Assembly: GCF_003173735.1 (NCBI RefSeq)
Contig: NZ_CP029551.1
Span: forward strand, 3,062,001 to 3,126,000
Length of the DNA stretch: 64,000 nt
Direction of reading: 5' to 3'
Origin: Methylobacterium radiodurans
Lineage (GTDB): Bacteria > Pseudomonadota > Alphaproteobacteria > Rhizobiales > Beijerinckiaceae
Shown here: piece by piece, positions 41,948 through 51,934 of the stretch
How positions within the stretch are numbered: the first letter of the stretch is position 1
How the letters are laid out: each line of letters opens with the position of its first letter
The notes under the pieces: model-generated
Databases searched by the model: none
Told to the model about the DNA's origin: nothing
Seen by the model: the letters and a program-made list of their open reading frames with translations, nothing else
Program-made: the position numbers and the translations under genes

Positions 41948-42020
41948 CACGCCCCGAAGCAGCCCGCCGCGGCGATCCCCGCCGCGTCGACCGGGCCGCG
42001 AACCTGATGGGAGTGACGTG

Positions 42021-42233
42021 ATGAGCAGCACCACCGACAAGCTCAAGGGCCTGGCCAACGAGGCCGTCGGCAACGTCAAGCAGGGCATCGGCAAGGCCAC
42101 CGGCAACGAGAAGATGCAGGCCGAGGGCAAGGCGCAGGAGCTGAAGGGCGAGACCCAGCGCGCCGTCGGCGGCGTCAAGGACGGCGTGAACAACGCCGCG
42201 CAGAAGGCCGCGGACGCCGTCAAGGGCCGCTGA
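42021..42233 (+). CDS. CsbD-family stress protein
   Basis: 70 aa. Starts MSSTTDKLKGLANEAVGNVKQ, the CsbD signature (K-x-x-G-x-A-x-E-A-x-G), repeated as KATGNEKMQAEGKAQELKGE and VGGVKDGVNNAAQKAADAVKG. Hydrophilic, Lys/Gln/Gly/Ala-rich and largely helical or disordered, cytoplasmic. Family members rise under general stress and starvation. GGGAGTGACGTG precedes the ATG. A strong terminator follows at 42260. Confidence 0.92.
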   Translation: MSSTTDKLKGLANEAVGNVKQGIGKATGNEKMQAEGKAQELKGETQRAVGGVKDGVNNAAQKAADAVKGR

Positions 42234-42259
42234 GCCCTCGGCACAGCCGATCGACCGCG

Positions 42260-42290
42260 GAAGGCCGGCTCTGCCGGCCTTCTTCGTTTC
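42260..42290 (+). terminator. Rho-independent terminator after the CsbD gene
   Basis: Perfect 10-bp stem GAAGGCCGGC-TCT-GCCGGCCTTC followed by TTCGTTTC. Oriented for the CsbD-family gene. Confidence 0.8.
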
Positions 42291-42321
42291 CGGAACCGCA
42301 ATCCCAGACAGAGGAACAGAC

Positions 42322-42705
42322 ATGAACCGCGATCACTTCGAGGGCGGCGTCCGCAACCTGCGCGGGCGCGCCAAGACCGCCGTGGGCGCCGTGGGCGGCC
42401 GGCCCGGCCGGCAGATCGAGGGCGCGATCGACCAGGCGGCGGGGGCGGCTCAGTACGCCTACGCGGAGGCGCGCGACACGGCGGAGGCCCTCGCCCGCGA
42501 CGGACGCCACCTCGCCCACGAGGTGCGCGGGCGCGGCCGGGCGCTCTACGACGAGGCGGAGTCGCGCGGCCGGCACTATCGCGACCGCGCCGAGCGCCAC
42601 GGCCGGGCCCTGGCGCACCGGGCGAACGAGAACCGCGCGACCACGGTGGCGGTGGTGGCCGCCGTCGCCTTCGGCCTGGGCTGGATCGTCCGCGGCCGGG
42701 ACTGA
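42322..42705 (+). CDS. CsbD-like protein with C-terminal membrane anchor
   Basis: 127 aa. AGAGGAACAGAC precedes the ATG. The N-terminus MNRDHFEGGVRNLRGRAKTA resembles CsbD, and the middle is a charged amphipathic helix (EARDTAEALARDGRHLAHEVRGRG). One membrane helix and a short Arg tail close it (VAVVAAVAFGLGWIVRGRD), the layout of ElaB/YqjD/DUF883 inner-membrane ribosome-associated proteins. It follows the CsbD gene after a terminator, so it probably has its own promoter. A stress role is inferred from composition and neighbour. Confidence 0.75.
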   Translation: MNRDHFEGGVRNLRGRAKTAVGAVGGRPGRQIEGAIDQAAGAAQYAYAEARDTAEALARDGRHLAHEVRGRGRALYDEAESRGRHYRDRAERHGRALAHRANENRATTVAVVAAVAFGLGWIVRGRD

Positions 42706-42752
42706 TGCCGGACCGATCGGCCCCGGCCCGCTCCGGGGTCGATCGGAACAGG

Positions 42753-42774
42753 CATAAAGACATCTTTATGTCTT
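42753..42774 (+). promoter_or_regulatory. SahR-like operator in the ahcY promoter
   Basis: Palindrome CATAAAGA-CA-TCTTTATG (42753-42770), overlapped by AAGACAT-CTTT-ATGTCTT (42757-42774). AT-rich inside GC-rich DNA. It abuts TTGATT (42773-42778), a possible -35. The ATAAAGA/TCTTTAT half-sites agree with my memory of the SahR motif, the ArsR-type S-adenosylhomocysteine-sensing regulator of ahcY and methionine genes. No riboswitch fold is evident in the rest of the leader 42775-42897. Confidence 0.6.
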
Positions 42775-42897
42775 GATTGCTTCGCTGGTCTCGACCTGCT
42801 ACAGGCGTCGCCGACGCGGTCGTAGCCCGCGGGAGGAAGCTCCCGCGCAGGCCCGCCCGCACCGGACCCCAAGCCGAGACACGGAGCTTCAGACCCC

Positions 42898-44298
<1,401 letters not shown>

Positions 44299-44339
44299 GG
44301 GCTCCGGCCCCGTCGCTCAAAATTTTCTTGAGCCTTATC

Positions 44340-44370
44340 GAGCCCGGCCGCCTCGCCGGGCTCTTTGCAT
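44340..44370 (+). terminator. Terminator downstream of ahcY
   Basis: 9-bp stem GAGCCCGGC-CGCCTC-GCCGGGCTC followed by TTTGCATTTTG. A small GCTCAA/TTGAGC hairpin precedes it at 44315-44333. Confidence 0.8.
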
Positions 44371-44604
44371 TTTGTCAAGCCTGTGCCGGGCCCGGGCACT
44401 GTGTCTTCTGTGTGTCGCGCGCGCGTGGCGTGCGCCCCGGCTCCCGGGCCTGCGCGCAAAACCCCTTCCGGCGCGATTCGACCCCGCGCTAAGGTGAACC
44501 GAATCTTCAGATGAGGCGACGCGCCGGCGATCCGTGAGGATGGCCGGCGGGAACGGTGCCGCGTGCGCCGCGCGATCGCGTGCGCCGGCCTCATCGGCGG
44601 TCGA

Positions 44605-44642
44605 GCCCATCGTCCCGGATCTCGCGATTCGGGATGATGGGC
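44605..44642. promoter_or_regulatory. Long hairpin upstream of divL
   Basis: GCCCATCGTCCCGGAT (44605-44620) pairs with ATTCGGGATGATGGGC (44627-44642), 16 bp with two G-U pairs and a 6-nt loop. No U-tract. It lies about 80 bp before divL in the 424-bp gap 44299-44722, which otherwise holds only the ahcY terminator. Confidence 0.5.
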
Positions 44643-44722
44643 CCGGTTTCGAAAATGTGCATTGTCCTGATCCGGAAGCCGCGCGCCACCGTTCGAACGA
44701 TGCTCTAGGGATGAGGCGGGTC

Positions 44723-47203
44723 ATGGGTCTCGAACGGACGGCGCGGCTCGCGGCCCGCGTCGGCGCGATCGGTGTCGGCGGGCTCTTCTGCCTCGGCGCC
44801 GCCTGGGCCGCGCCCGCGGATGCCGCCACGGCGCTCCACATGCACGGCGTGGCCAGCCTCTCGGTGCTGGGGGGCCTCCTGGCCTTCGCCACGATTCTCT
44901 CGCTCCTGCACCTGCGCGAGCGCGCGCGCTGGACCCGGCGCGACCGCGAGCAGGCCGCGGCGCTGGACGCGCTGCGCGGCGCGCACGACCGGGCCGAGAT
45001 GCTGCTCAACGCCGAGCGCCAGATCATCGTGACGTGGAACGAGCGCAGCGAGCCGGTGATCGAGGGCGATGTCGGCCTCGCCTTCGAGGGCCGCTCGGCC
45101 GCGGGTGCGGCGCGGCGCGTGCTCGCCTTCGGCTCATGGCTGCTGCCTGCGGACGCCGGCGCGATCGAGGCGGCGGTCGAGGCCCTGCTGGTGCGCGGCA
45201 CAGGCTTCCATCTCGCGCTGCGCAGCCAGGCCGGCCGCAGCATCGAGGCGCAGGGCCAGGCGGTGGCCGGCCGAGCCCTGCTGCGCCTGCGCGAGACCAG
45301 CGAAGAGCGCCGCGAGATCGCGGAGCTGCGCGGGACGCTCGACGAGGCGCGTCGGGGCGTGGCCGCGCTCTCCGCCCTGCTCGACGCGATCCCGCAGCCG
45401 GTCTGGCGGCGCAACCGCGAGGGGGGGCTGGCCTGGGTCAACATGGCCTACGCGGCGGCCGTCGAGGCACCGTCGCGCGAGGCCGCCCTCGACCAGGGGC
45501 TCGAACTCCTCGACCGGCCGGCCCGCGAGACGGTGGCCCGCGAGGATGCCGCGCGGCGCGGCGCGGGTCCGGCGGTGGCCCGCCTCTCCGCCGTGGTCGC
45601 CGGCAGCCGCCGGGTGCTCGACGTGTTCGAGAGCCGCGCCGACAGCGGCCGGGTCGGCATCGCGGTCGACGTCTCGGAGCTGGAGAGCGTGCGCGCCGAC
45701 CTGCAGCGGCAGATGAACGCCAACGTGCGGACCCTCGACCAGCTGCCGACCGCGGTGGCGATGTTCGACGACCGCCAGCGCCTGATCTTCCACAACGCCG
45801 CCTACCGCCAGCTCTGGGACCTCGACGCCGCCTTCCTGGAGAGCCGGCCCTCCGACGGCGAGATCCTCGACCACCTGCGGGCCCAGCGGAAGCTGGAGGA
45901 GCACGCCGATTTCCGCGCCTGGAAGCATGGCGTGCTGGCCGCCTACCGCGCCGTCGAGGCCAACGAGACCTGGTGGTACCTGCAGGACGGCCGGACCCTC
46001 CGGGTGGTGGCCGACCCGAACCCGCAAGGGGGTCTGACCTACCTGTTCGACGACGTCTCGGACCGGGTGAACCTCGAATCCCGCTACAACGCCCTGATGC
46101 GGGTCCAGGCGGAGACGCTCGACACCCTGCGCGAGCCGGTCGCCGTGTTCGGCGGCGACGGGCGCCTGACCCTCGCCAACCGAGCCTTCTCGGCCTTCTG
46201 GCGCCTCGACCCCGAGTTGATCGCCGAGCGCCCGCGCGTCGAGGCGGTGATCGAGGCCTGCCGCCGCCTCGCGCCCGCCGAGGAGCCCTGGCTCGACATC
46301 CGCGACCGCGTCGTCGGCCTGGAGAGCCGCGAGGGCCTCGCCTGCCGGCTGGAGGTGGTGGACGGCACGGTGCTCGACTGCACCGCCCAGCCCCTGCCGG
46401 ACGGCGCGACGCTGCTCACCCTCATCGACGTCACCGCGAGCGTGAACGTCGAACGGGCGCTGACCGAGAAGAACGACGCCCTGGAAAAGGCCGCGCAGCT
46501 GCGCGACAGCTTCGTCCACCACGTCTCCTACGAGCTGCGCTCGCCGCTCACCAACATCATCGGCTTCACGCAGCTCCTGGGCGACGAATCGGTGGGTGCG
46601 CTCAACGTCCGCCAGCGCGAGTATTCCGAGCACATCATGCGCTCGTCGGGCGCGCTCCTCGTCATCATCAACGACATCCTCGACCTCGCCTCGATCGATG
46701 CCGGCTCTCTGGAGCTGCAGCGCGAGATGGTCGACGTGCCGGCCACCGTCGAGGCGGCGATGCGCGGCATCGAGGACCGGCTCGCGGAGTCCCGGCTCAC
46801 CGTGCAGCTCGACGTGCCCCCCGGCATCGGCAGCATCTACGCCGACGGCAAGCGCGTGCGGCAGATCCTGTTCAACCTCCTGTCGAACGCGGTCGGCTTC
46901 TCGCATCCGGGCGAGCGCATCGAGGTGCAGGCGCGCCGCACCGCGACCGACCTCACGCTCAGCGTGCGCGACCACGGCGTCGGCATGCCGGTCGAGGTTG
47001 CCGCCCTGGTCTTCGACCGTTTCGAGAGCCGCACGCTCGGCACCCGCCACCGCGGCGTCGGCCTCGGGCTCTCGATCGTACGCTCCTTCGTGGAGTTGCA
47101 CGGCGGCCGGGTCACGCTCGAGTCGAGCCCGGGCGCGGGCACCTGCGTCACCTGCAGCTTCCCGCTGGTCGATCCCGAGGCGCAGGTGGAAGCGGCCGAG
47201 TAG
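44723..47203 (+). CDS. divL: DivL: atypical tyrosine-bearing histidine-kinase-like cell-cycle regulator
   Basis: About 826 aa from ATG 44723 (GAGGCGG upstream; ATG 44711 and frames further up are possible). Two membrane helices (GAIGVGGLFCLGAAWA and VASLSVLGGLLAFATILSLL), then several PAS domains (for example VAMFDDRQRLIFHNAAYRQLW and VAVFGGDGRLTLANRAFSAFW). The dimerisation helix reads FVHHVSYELRSPLTNIIGF: Tyr (codon 46529-46531, residue 603) stands where kinases have the phospho-His. The ATPase domain keeps its N box (LLSNAVGF), DHGVGM and GVGLGLSIV. Tyr here defines DivL of Caulobacter, which with DivK controls CckA and so CtrA. Order ahcY-divL is usual in Rhizobiales. Confidence 0.88.
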   Translation: MGLERTARLAARVGAIGVGGLFCLGAAWAAPADAATALHMHGVASLSVLGGLLAFATILSLLHLRERARWTRRDREQAAALDALRGAHDRAEMLLNAERQIIVTWNERSEPVIEGDVGLAFEGRSAAGAARRVLAFGSWLLPADAGAIEAAVEALLVRGTGFHLALRSQAGRSIEAQGQAVAGRALLRLRETSEERREIAELRGTLDEARRGVAALSALLDAIPQPVWRRNREGGLAWVNMAYAAAVEAPSREAALDQGLELLDRPARETVAREDAARRGAGPAVARLSAVVAGSRRVLDVFESRADSGRVGIAVDVSELESVRADLQRQMNANVRTLDQLPTAVAMFDDRQRLIFHNAAYRQLWDLDAAFLESRPSDGEILDHLRAQRKLEEHADFRAWKHGVLAAYRAVEANETWWYLQDGRTLRVVADPNPQGGLTYLFDDVSDRVNLESRYNALMRVQAETLDTLREPVAVFGGDGRLTLANRAFSAFWRLDPELIAERPRVEAVIEACRRLAPAEEPWLDIRDRVVGLESREGLACRLEVVDGTVLDCTAQPLPDGATLLTLIDVTASVNVERALTEKNDALEKAAQLRDSFVHHVSYELRSPLTNIIGFTQLLGDESVGALNVRQREYSEHIMRSSGALLVIINDILDLASIDAGSLELQREMVDVPATVEAAMRGIEDRLAESRLTVQLDVPPGIGSIYADGKRVRQILFNLLSNAVGFSHPGERIEVQARRTATDLTLSVRDHGVGMPVEVAALVFDRFESRTLGTRHRGVGLGLSIVRSFVELHGGRVTLESSPGAGTCVTCSFPLVDPEAQVEAAE

Positions 47204-47271
47204 GGGCCGATCACGCGGCCGTGCGGCGCGGATCGCTTGACGCGCCACGCCAGGGGTCTCAGCACGGCCCG

Positions 47272-48519
47272 ATGTCGACACTTGCGACCCCGAAACTCGC
47301 GACCACCGGCTGGGCCGTCTTCCGCAACGGCGATTTCCGCCTGTTCGGCGCGGCCCGCTTCCTCACCGGGCTCGCCTACCAGATGCAGGCGGTGGCGATC
47401 GGCTGGTTCGTCTACGACCTGACGAAATCCGCCCTGGCGCTCGGCCTCGTCGGGCTCGCGGGCTTCCTGCCGGCGATGCTCGCCGCGCTGATCACCGGCC
47501 ACGTCGCCGACACCTACGACCGGCGGCTCGTGGCCGCATTCAGCTTCGGCGTGCAGGCGGCAACGAGCTTCGGGCTGCTCCTCTACGCGCTCTCCGGGGC
47601 GCAGGCGGTCTGGCCGGTCTACGCGCTGGTGATCCTCGTCGGCACCGGCCGCGCCTTCGCCAACCCGGCGCTGCAGGCGCTCCTGCCGACGCTGGTCTCC
47701 CGCGAGCTGTTCGGCGGCGCCATCGCCTGGAACGCCTCGCTCTGGCAGACCTCCTCCGTGCTGGGGCCGGCGGCGGGTGGCCTGCTCTACGCGGCGGGGC
47801 CGGCGGTGGTCTTCGGCGGGGCGGGGGCGAGCTTCGCGCTCGCAGCTCTCCTCGTCGCCGCCATCCGCTTCCGGCCCGCTGCTTCGAGCGAGCGGCCGCG
47901 AGTCAGCTGGGCCACGCTCTCGGCCGGGCTCGCCTACATCCGCTCGCAGCCCGTGGTGCTCGGCGCGATCAGCCTCGACCTCTTCGCCGTGCTGTTCGGC
48001 GGCGCCACCGCGCTCCTGCCGATCTTCGCCGCCGAGGTGCTGCATGTCGGCCCCCTCGGGCTCGGGGCGTTGCGCAGCATGCCGGCTGCGGGCGCCGTCA
48101 CGATGGCGATATGGCTCGCCTACCGACCGCTGCGCCGCCACGCGGGCATCCGGATGCTCCGGGCGGTCGCCGTGTTCGGCCTCGCCATCGTGGTGTTCGG
48201 CCTCTCGACCTCGCTGCCGCTCTCGATGCTCTGCCTGTTCGTGACGGGCGCGGCCGACATGATCAGCGTCTACGTCCGCCAGAGCTTCGTCCAGGGCGAG
48301 ACGCCGGACGCCATGCGGGGCCGGGTCGCGGCCGTGAACACCGTCTTCATCGGCGCCTCGAACGAGCTCGGCGAGTTCGAGTCCGGCCTCCTCGCGGCCG
48401 CGCTCGGCGCGGTGCCGGCCGTGGTCGCCGGGGGCGCGATGACGGTGCTGATTGCGCTGGCCTGGGGCCGGCTGTTCCCGGCCCTACGGGAGCGGGATCG
48501 GTTGCTCGCCCGGGAGTGA
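47272..48519 (+). CDS. MFS exporter (MFS_3 / EntS-like)
   Basis: 415 aa. About 11-12 membrane helices by hydrophobicity. N-terminal WAVFRNGDFRLFGAARFLTGLAYQMQ and VGWFVYDLTKSALALGLVGL resemble the MFS_3 group (EntS, transmembrane secretion effectors). GHVADTYDRRLV is the MFS loop 2-3 motif. VYVRQSFVQGETPDAMRGRVAAVNTVF is the second-half family signature. Efflux of a siderophore or drug is plausible; no biosynthetic genes are nearby. It follows divL by 68 bp on the same strand. Confidence 0.87.
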   Translation: MSTLATPKLATTGWAVFRNGDFRLFGAARFLTGLAYQMQAVAIGWFVYDLTKSALALGLVGLAGFLPAMLAALITGHVADTYDRRLVAAFSFGVQAATSFGLLLYALSGAQAVWPVYALVILVGTGRAFANPALQALLPTLVSRELFGGAIAWNASLWQTSSVLGPAAGGLLYAAGPAVVFGGAGASFALAALLVAAIRFRPAASSERPRVSWATLSAGLAYIRSQPVVLGAISLDLFAVLFGGATALLPIFAAEVLHVGPLGLGALRSMPAAGAVTMAIWLAYRPLRRHAGIRMLRAVAVFGLAIVVFGLSTSLPLSMLCLFVTGAADMISVYVRQSFVQGETPDAMRGRVAAVNTVFIGASNELGEFESGLLAAALGAVPAVVAGGAMTVLIALAWGRLFPALRERDRLLARE

Positions 48520-48549
48520 GGCCGAAGAACCGCCCCCGGTGGCGAACCG

Positions 48550-49059
48550 TCAGGCCGGGACGGGCTCGCGGCGTCGCCGCCGGGGCCGGAACATCAGGGC
48601 ACAGCCGATCACCCCCACGACGCCCACGCCAGCGCCGACATAGACGAGCTCCGCATCGGTCTGCTCCTGATGCGCCGTGTCGGGCAGGACGATCAGGTTC
48701 TCGGAGGCCAACGTCCCTTCGCCGGTCCCACCACGCATGTACTTGATCGGCAGGGAGGCGGCGACCAGTCGGTCCTCGACGATGATCTGCCGGGCGAATT
48801 CGTGGGAGATCGTGACATCCTCGACCCTGTGCTCGACGCCGCCCGCATCGCGCCAGCTGAGATCGAGCTTGTAGGTCGTGCCGCCGCGGCGGCGCTTCAC
48901 CCGCTTGGCGTTGTCGATGGCAGCGACCGTCTCGACGCCGTTGGCCATCACCTCTCGTCGGCGGTTGCCGTCGTGCCAGCAGGACAGCGTCACAATCGGG
49001 CCGCCGACGGCGCAGATCACGAGGAGCCACTTCAGCTTTCCGACGATCCAACCCACCAT
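48550..49059 (-). CDS. DUF3592-type membrane protein
   Basis: 169 aa. ATG 49059 follows AGGAGAGGTGCCGGGC. One helix at each end (WLLVICAVGGPIVTLSCW and LVYVGAGVGVVGVIGCALMF) encloses a beta-rich periplasmic domain (VETVAAIDNAKRVKRRRGGT, YKLDLSWRDAGG, ISHEFARQ, SLPIKYMRGG), ending in an Arg patch. This is the DUF3592 pattern; function unknown. It lies downstream of tolB on the same strand but beyond a strong terminator, in the place where pal usually sits. Confidence 0.75.
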   Translation of the reverse strand: MVGWIVGKLKWLLVICAVGGPIVTLSCWHDGNRRREVMANGVETVAAIDNAKRVKRRRGGTTYKLDLSWRDAGGVEHRVEDVTISHEFARQIIVEDRLVAASLPIKYMRGGTGEGTLASENLIVLPDTAHQEQTDAELVYVGAGVGVVGVIGCALMFRPRRRRREPVPA

Positions 49060-49164
49060 GCCCGGCACCTCTCCTCTGTTTCGGAGGCTTCAGGCTACGG
49101 CGATCTGCGAGCCGGATCAAACTTGCGCGCGCCGCACGACCTCGAATAGGGCTGCGCACTTGCG

Positions 49165-49200
49165 GCAAAAGCAGAACGGCGGCCCGATCGGGCCGCCGTT
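49165..49200 (-). terminator. Strong terminator after tolB
   Basis: Perfect 11-bp stem AACGGCGGCCC-GATC-GGGCCGCCGTT; on the minus strand followed by CTGCTTTTGCC. It is 28 bp after the tolB stop and closes the tol operon. Confidence 0.85.
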
Positions 49201-49227
49201 GTTGCGCGTCTTCTCGATCCAGGTCCC

Positions 49228-50556
49228 TCAGCGCCCAGCGAGCAGCGGCGACCAGGTCGGGTCGCTGGCGTAGGAGGGGGTCGGCACCGGCTGCTCCACC
49301 TTGCCGGTGATGTCGACCATGTAGAGCTTACCGCCGCCCTGGCCGCCCGGATCGCGGAAGAACAGCACGTACTGGCCGTTCGGCGCGAAGGTCGGGCCCT
49401 CGTTGTGGAAGCCCTCCGTCAGCACCCGCTCGCCCGAGCCGTCGGGCTTCATCACGCAGATGGCGAAGCCCCCTTTCCGCTGGCGCGTGAAGGCGATGAG
49501 GTCGCCGCGCGGCGACCAGGCCGGCTGCGAGGCCGAGCCCTCGCCGAAGGAGATGCGGTGCGGGTTCGAGCCGTCCGCGCCCATCACGTAGATCTGCTGC
49601 GAGCCGCCGCGGTCGGACTCGAACACGATCTGCGAGCCGTCCGGCGAGTAGGTCGGCGAGGTATCGATCGCCATGCCGTTGGTGATCGAGCGCTGCGCCT
49701 TCGAGGCGAGGTCCATCGTCACGATGTCGGCGTTGCCACCCTGCTGCACGCTCATCACGAGGCGGCGGCCGTCCGGCGAGAAGCGCGGGCTCGCGCTCAT
49801 CGAGTCCACGTTGCCGACCGCCTGCCGCGTTCCCGTCTCCAGGTTGATCACCTGTACGCGCGGCTGGTGACCCGTGGCCTGCGCCATGAAGGCGATGTCC
49901 TGGGTCGCGGGCGAGTAGCGCGGGGCGACGATGGCGTTCTCGCCGGTGGTGATGGCGCGCACGTTCGCGCCGTCCTGGTCCATCACCATCAGGCGCTTGC
50001 GGCGGTTCTCCTTCGGGCCGGACTCGTCCACGAAGGCGATGCGGCTGTCGAACCACGGGCCGATGCCGGTGATCTTCGTGTAGACCGCGTCGGAGATCAG
50101 GTGGCCGGTGCGGCGGGCGTTGGCCGGGTCGGTGGCGTATTGCTGGCCGGTCATCTGCTGGCCCGAGGTCACGTCCCAGAGCCGGAACTCGACCTTGAGG
50201 CGGCCGCCGCCGTCGCGCGAGACGCGGCCCGTGACGAGGCCCTGCACGCCGGTGGCGCGCCACTTGTCGAAGGCCGGCGCCGCGTCGAAGGCCGGGTTCT
50301 CCGGGAAGCGCCCCTTGTCGAGCGGCGTGAAGTAGCCGGAGCGGCGCAGGTTGTTCGCGACCACGCCGGAGACGAGCCCGCCGAGGCTCGGGTCGCCCGC
50401 GAAGTCGGCGATCGCGATCGGCAGCGGCTGGAAGGCGCCGCCGCCGATGCGCAGCTGGAGCTGCGCCTGCGCGGGCAGCCCGCACAGGACGAGGGCGAGG
50501 AGAGCCAGGAGCGTGGCGAGCGGCGCCGCGCGGCGCCGCGGGTGAGCGAGATGCAT
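49228..50556 (-). CDS. tolB: Tol-Pal system protein TolB
   Basis: 442 aa periplasmic beta-propeller that links Pal to the Tol machine and outer-membrane invagination at division. Signal peptide ends CGLPAQA. N-terminal domain LRIGGGAFQPLPIAIADFAG, then six WD-like blades with repeated RxSPDG/YSPDGSQIVFESDRGGSQQIYVM motifs. Follows tolA by 46 bp. pal is not downstream. Confidence 0.95.
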   Translation of the reverse strand: MHLAHPRRRAAPLATLLALLALVLCGLPAQAQLQLRIGGGAFQPLPIAIADFAGDPSLGGLVSGVVANNLRRSGYFTPLDKGRFPENPAFDAAPAFDKWRATGVQGLVTGRVSRDGGGRLKVEFRLWDVTSGQQMTGQQYATDPANARRTGHLISDAVYTKITGIGPWFDSRIAFVDESGPKENRRKRLMVMDQDGANVRAITTGENAIVAPRYSPATQDIAFMAQATGHQPRVQVINLETGTRQAVGNVDSMSASPRFSPDGRRLVMSVQQGGNADIVTMDLASKAQRSITNGMAIDTSPTYSPDGSQIVFESDRGGSQQIYVMGADGSNPHRISFGEGSASQPAWSPRGDLIAFTRQRKGGFAICVMKPDGSGERVLTEGFHNEGPTFAPNGQYVLFFRDPGGQGGGKLYMVDITGKVEQPVPTPSYASDPTWSPLLAGR

Positions 50557-50602
50557 GGTGGTCGGGTCCGGTCGCTGGATCGGGCGGGTCGGGTCGCGGG
50601 CG

Positions 50603-51922
50603 TCAGGTCGCCGTGAACTCGAACTCCGCGTTGATGGCTTTCCAGTCGTTGTAGTAGGGCGCGTACTGGGCCGGGATCTTGTAGGGCGCGCAGCGCCGCA
50701 CCGCCCGGAGCGCCGCCGAGGCGATCGACTGGTCGGTCGCGTTCTGGCCCGAGCGCATCACCCGCGGCTCGGCGCCGAGCGTCCCGTCCGGGTTCAACCG
50801 GATGTCGAGCACCGGCAGGATCACGCCCTGCGAGGCGCCGGGGGGCGCCGAGTAGCAGCGCTCGATCTGCTGCTGGAGCATGCCGACGAGCGCGTCGCGC
50901 ATCGAGGGCGAGAGCTTCTGCGAGGTGCCCGTGGCCGCACCCAGCGAGGCGACGCGCTGCACGTCGCGTCCCGTCGCGCCGGTCGATTGCGAGGGCGATT
51001 TCGAGGCGAGCAGGGACTTGATGTCGCCGGCGTTGAACTTGTCGGCCAGTTCCGCCTGCTTGCGCGCCTTGGCCTCGGCATCCGCCTTGGCCTTCGCGTC
51101 GGCCATCGCCTTGGCCTTGGCGGCCTTGGCGGCGGCCTCGGCTTTGGCGGCGGCCTCCGCCTTCGCCTTGGCGGCCGCCTCCGCTTTCTCGCGCTCGGCC
51201 TCGGCCTTCGCCTCGGCGATCTCCTTCTGGCGCTCGGCTTCCTTGCGCTCGGCCTCGGCCTTCGCGGCGGCCTCGGCCTTGGCCTTGGCGGCGGCATCCG
51301 CCTTCGCCTTGGCGGCGGCCTTGGCCTTCGCTTCGGCCGCGGCCTCCGCTTCCTCGCGCTCGATCAGCTTGGCGAGTTCCTCGCGCTTCTCCGCTTCCGC
51401 CTTGGCGGCCTCGGCCTTCGCCTTGGCCTCCGCCTTGGCGGCGGCCGCCTTCTCGGCCGCGGCCTTCTCCGCCGCCGCGGCCTTGGCGGCCCTGGCGGCC
51501 TCGGCCTTCTCCGCGGCGGCCTTCTCCGCCGCGGCCTTCGCCTCCGCCTTGGCCTTCTCCTCGGCCGGGTCCGGCTCGCTCATGCGCAGCGCCATCGCGT
51601 CGGCGTTGGCGACCTTCATGTCGGCGGTGCGGGTGGGCGCGGTCGGCGAGTCGACCTTCGCGTTCTCCGGCTCGCGCTCCTCGAACGTCTCCGCCTTGCG
51701 GTCGGCCCGGGGCTTGGCGTCGGAGAGCGGCTTCTCGGCGTTGCGCTCGCCCTTGGTCAGCTCCGAGAACTGGTTCTCGGTGATCACCTCGACGGGCACG
51801 CCCTCCTGCGCCTCGGGAAGCGCCGGGGCCGAGATGCCGATGATCGCGGCGGCCACCACGGCGACGTGGGTCCCCACCGAGATCCAGACCCCCGGTTCCC
51901 TGCGGTCGAGCTTGAGTGCCAC
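50603..51922 (-). CDS. tolA: TolA-like cell-envelope protein
   Basis: 439 aa. One N-terminal membrane helix (VWISVGTHVAVVAAAIIGI). A very long Ala/Lys/Glu domain II (about residues 115-300, AEAKAKAEAAKAEAEKREEL and similar) forms an extended helix across the periplasm. C-terminal domain III (about 330-439, MRDALVGMLQQQIERCYSAP, DIRLNPDGTLG, AVRRCAPYKIPA) has the two Cys and fold of TolA III. The repetitive GCC/GCG stretch at 51050-51560 is this helix. Between tolR and tolB. Confidence 0.93.
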   Translation of the reverse strand: MALKLDRREPGVWISVGTHVAVVAAAIIGISAPALPEAQEGVPVEVITENQFSELTKGERNAEKPLSDAKPRADRKAETFEEREPENAKVDSPTAPTRTADMKVANADAMALRMSEPDPAEEKAKAEAKAAAEKAAAEKAEAARAAKAAAAEKAAAEKAAAAKAEAKAKAEAAKAEAEKREELAKLIEREEAEAAAEAKAKAAAKAKADAAAKAKAEAAAKAEAERKEAERQKEIAEAKAEAEREKAEAAAKAKAEAAAKAEAAAKAAKAKAMADAKAKADAEAKARKQAELADKFNAGDIKSLLASKSPSQSTGATGRDVQRVASLGAATGTSQKLSPSMRDALVGMLQQQIERCYSAPPGASQGVILPVLDIRLNPDGTLGAEPRVMRSGQNATDQSIASAALRAVRRCAPYKIPAQYAPYYNDWKAINAEFEFTAT

Positions 51923-51934
51923 GCTGGCGCCCCG

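Noticed and set aside
42775-42897. SAM or SAH riboswitch in the ahcY leader
   Set aside because: I could not trace a conserved core or pseudoknot; the leader after the palindrome shows only ordinary GC pairing. A covariance search would decide.
51050-51560. GCC/TTG-rich repetitive tract that looks like tandem repeats
   Set aside because: It encodes the Ala/Lys/Glu helix of TolA; repetition comes from protein composition, without a fixed nucleotide period.
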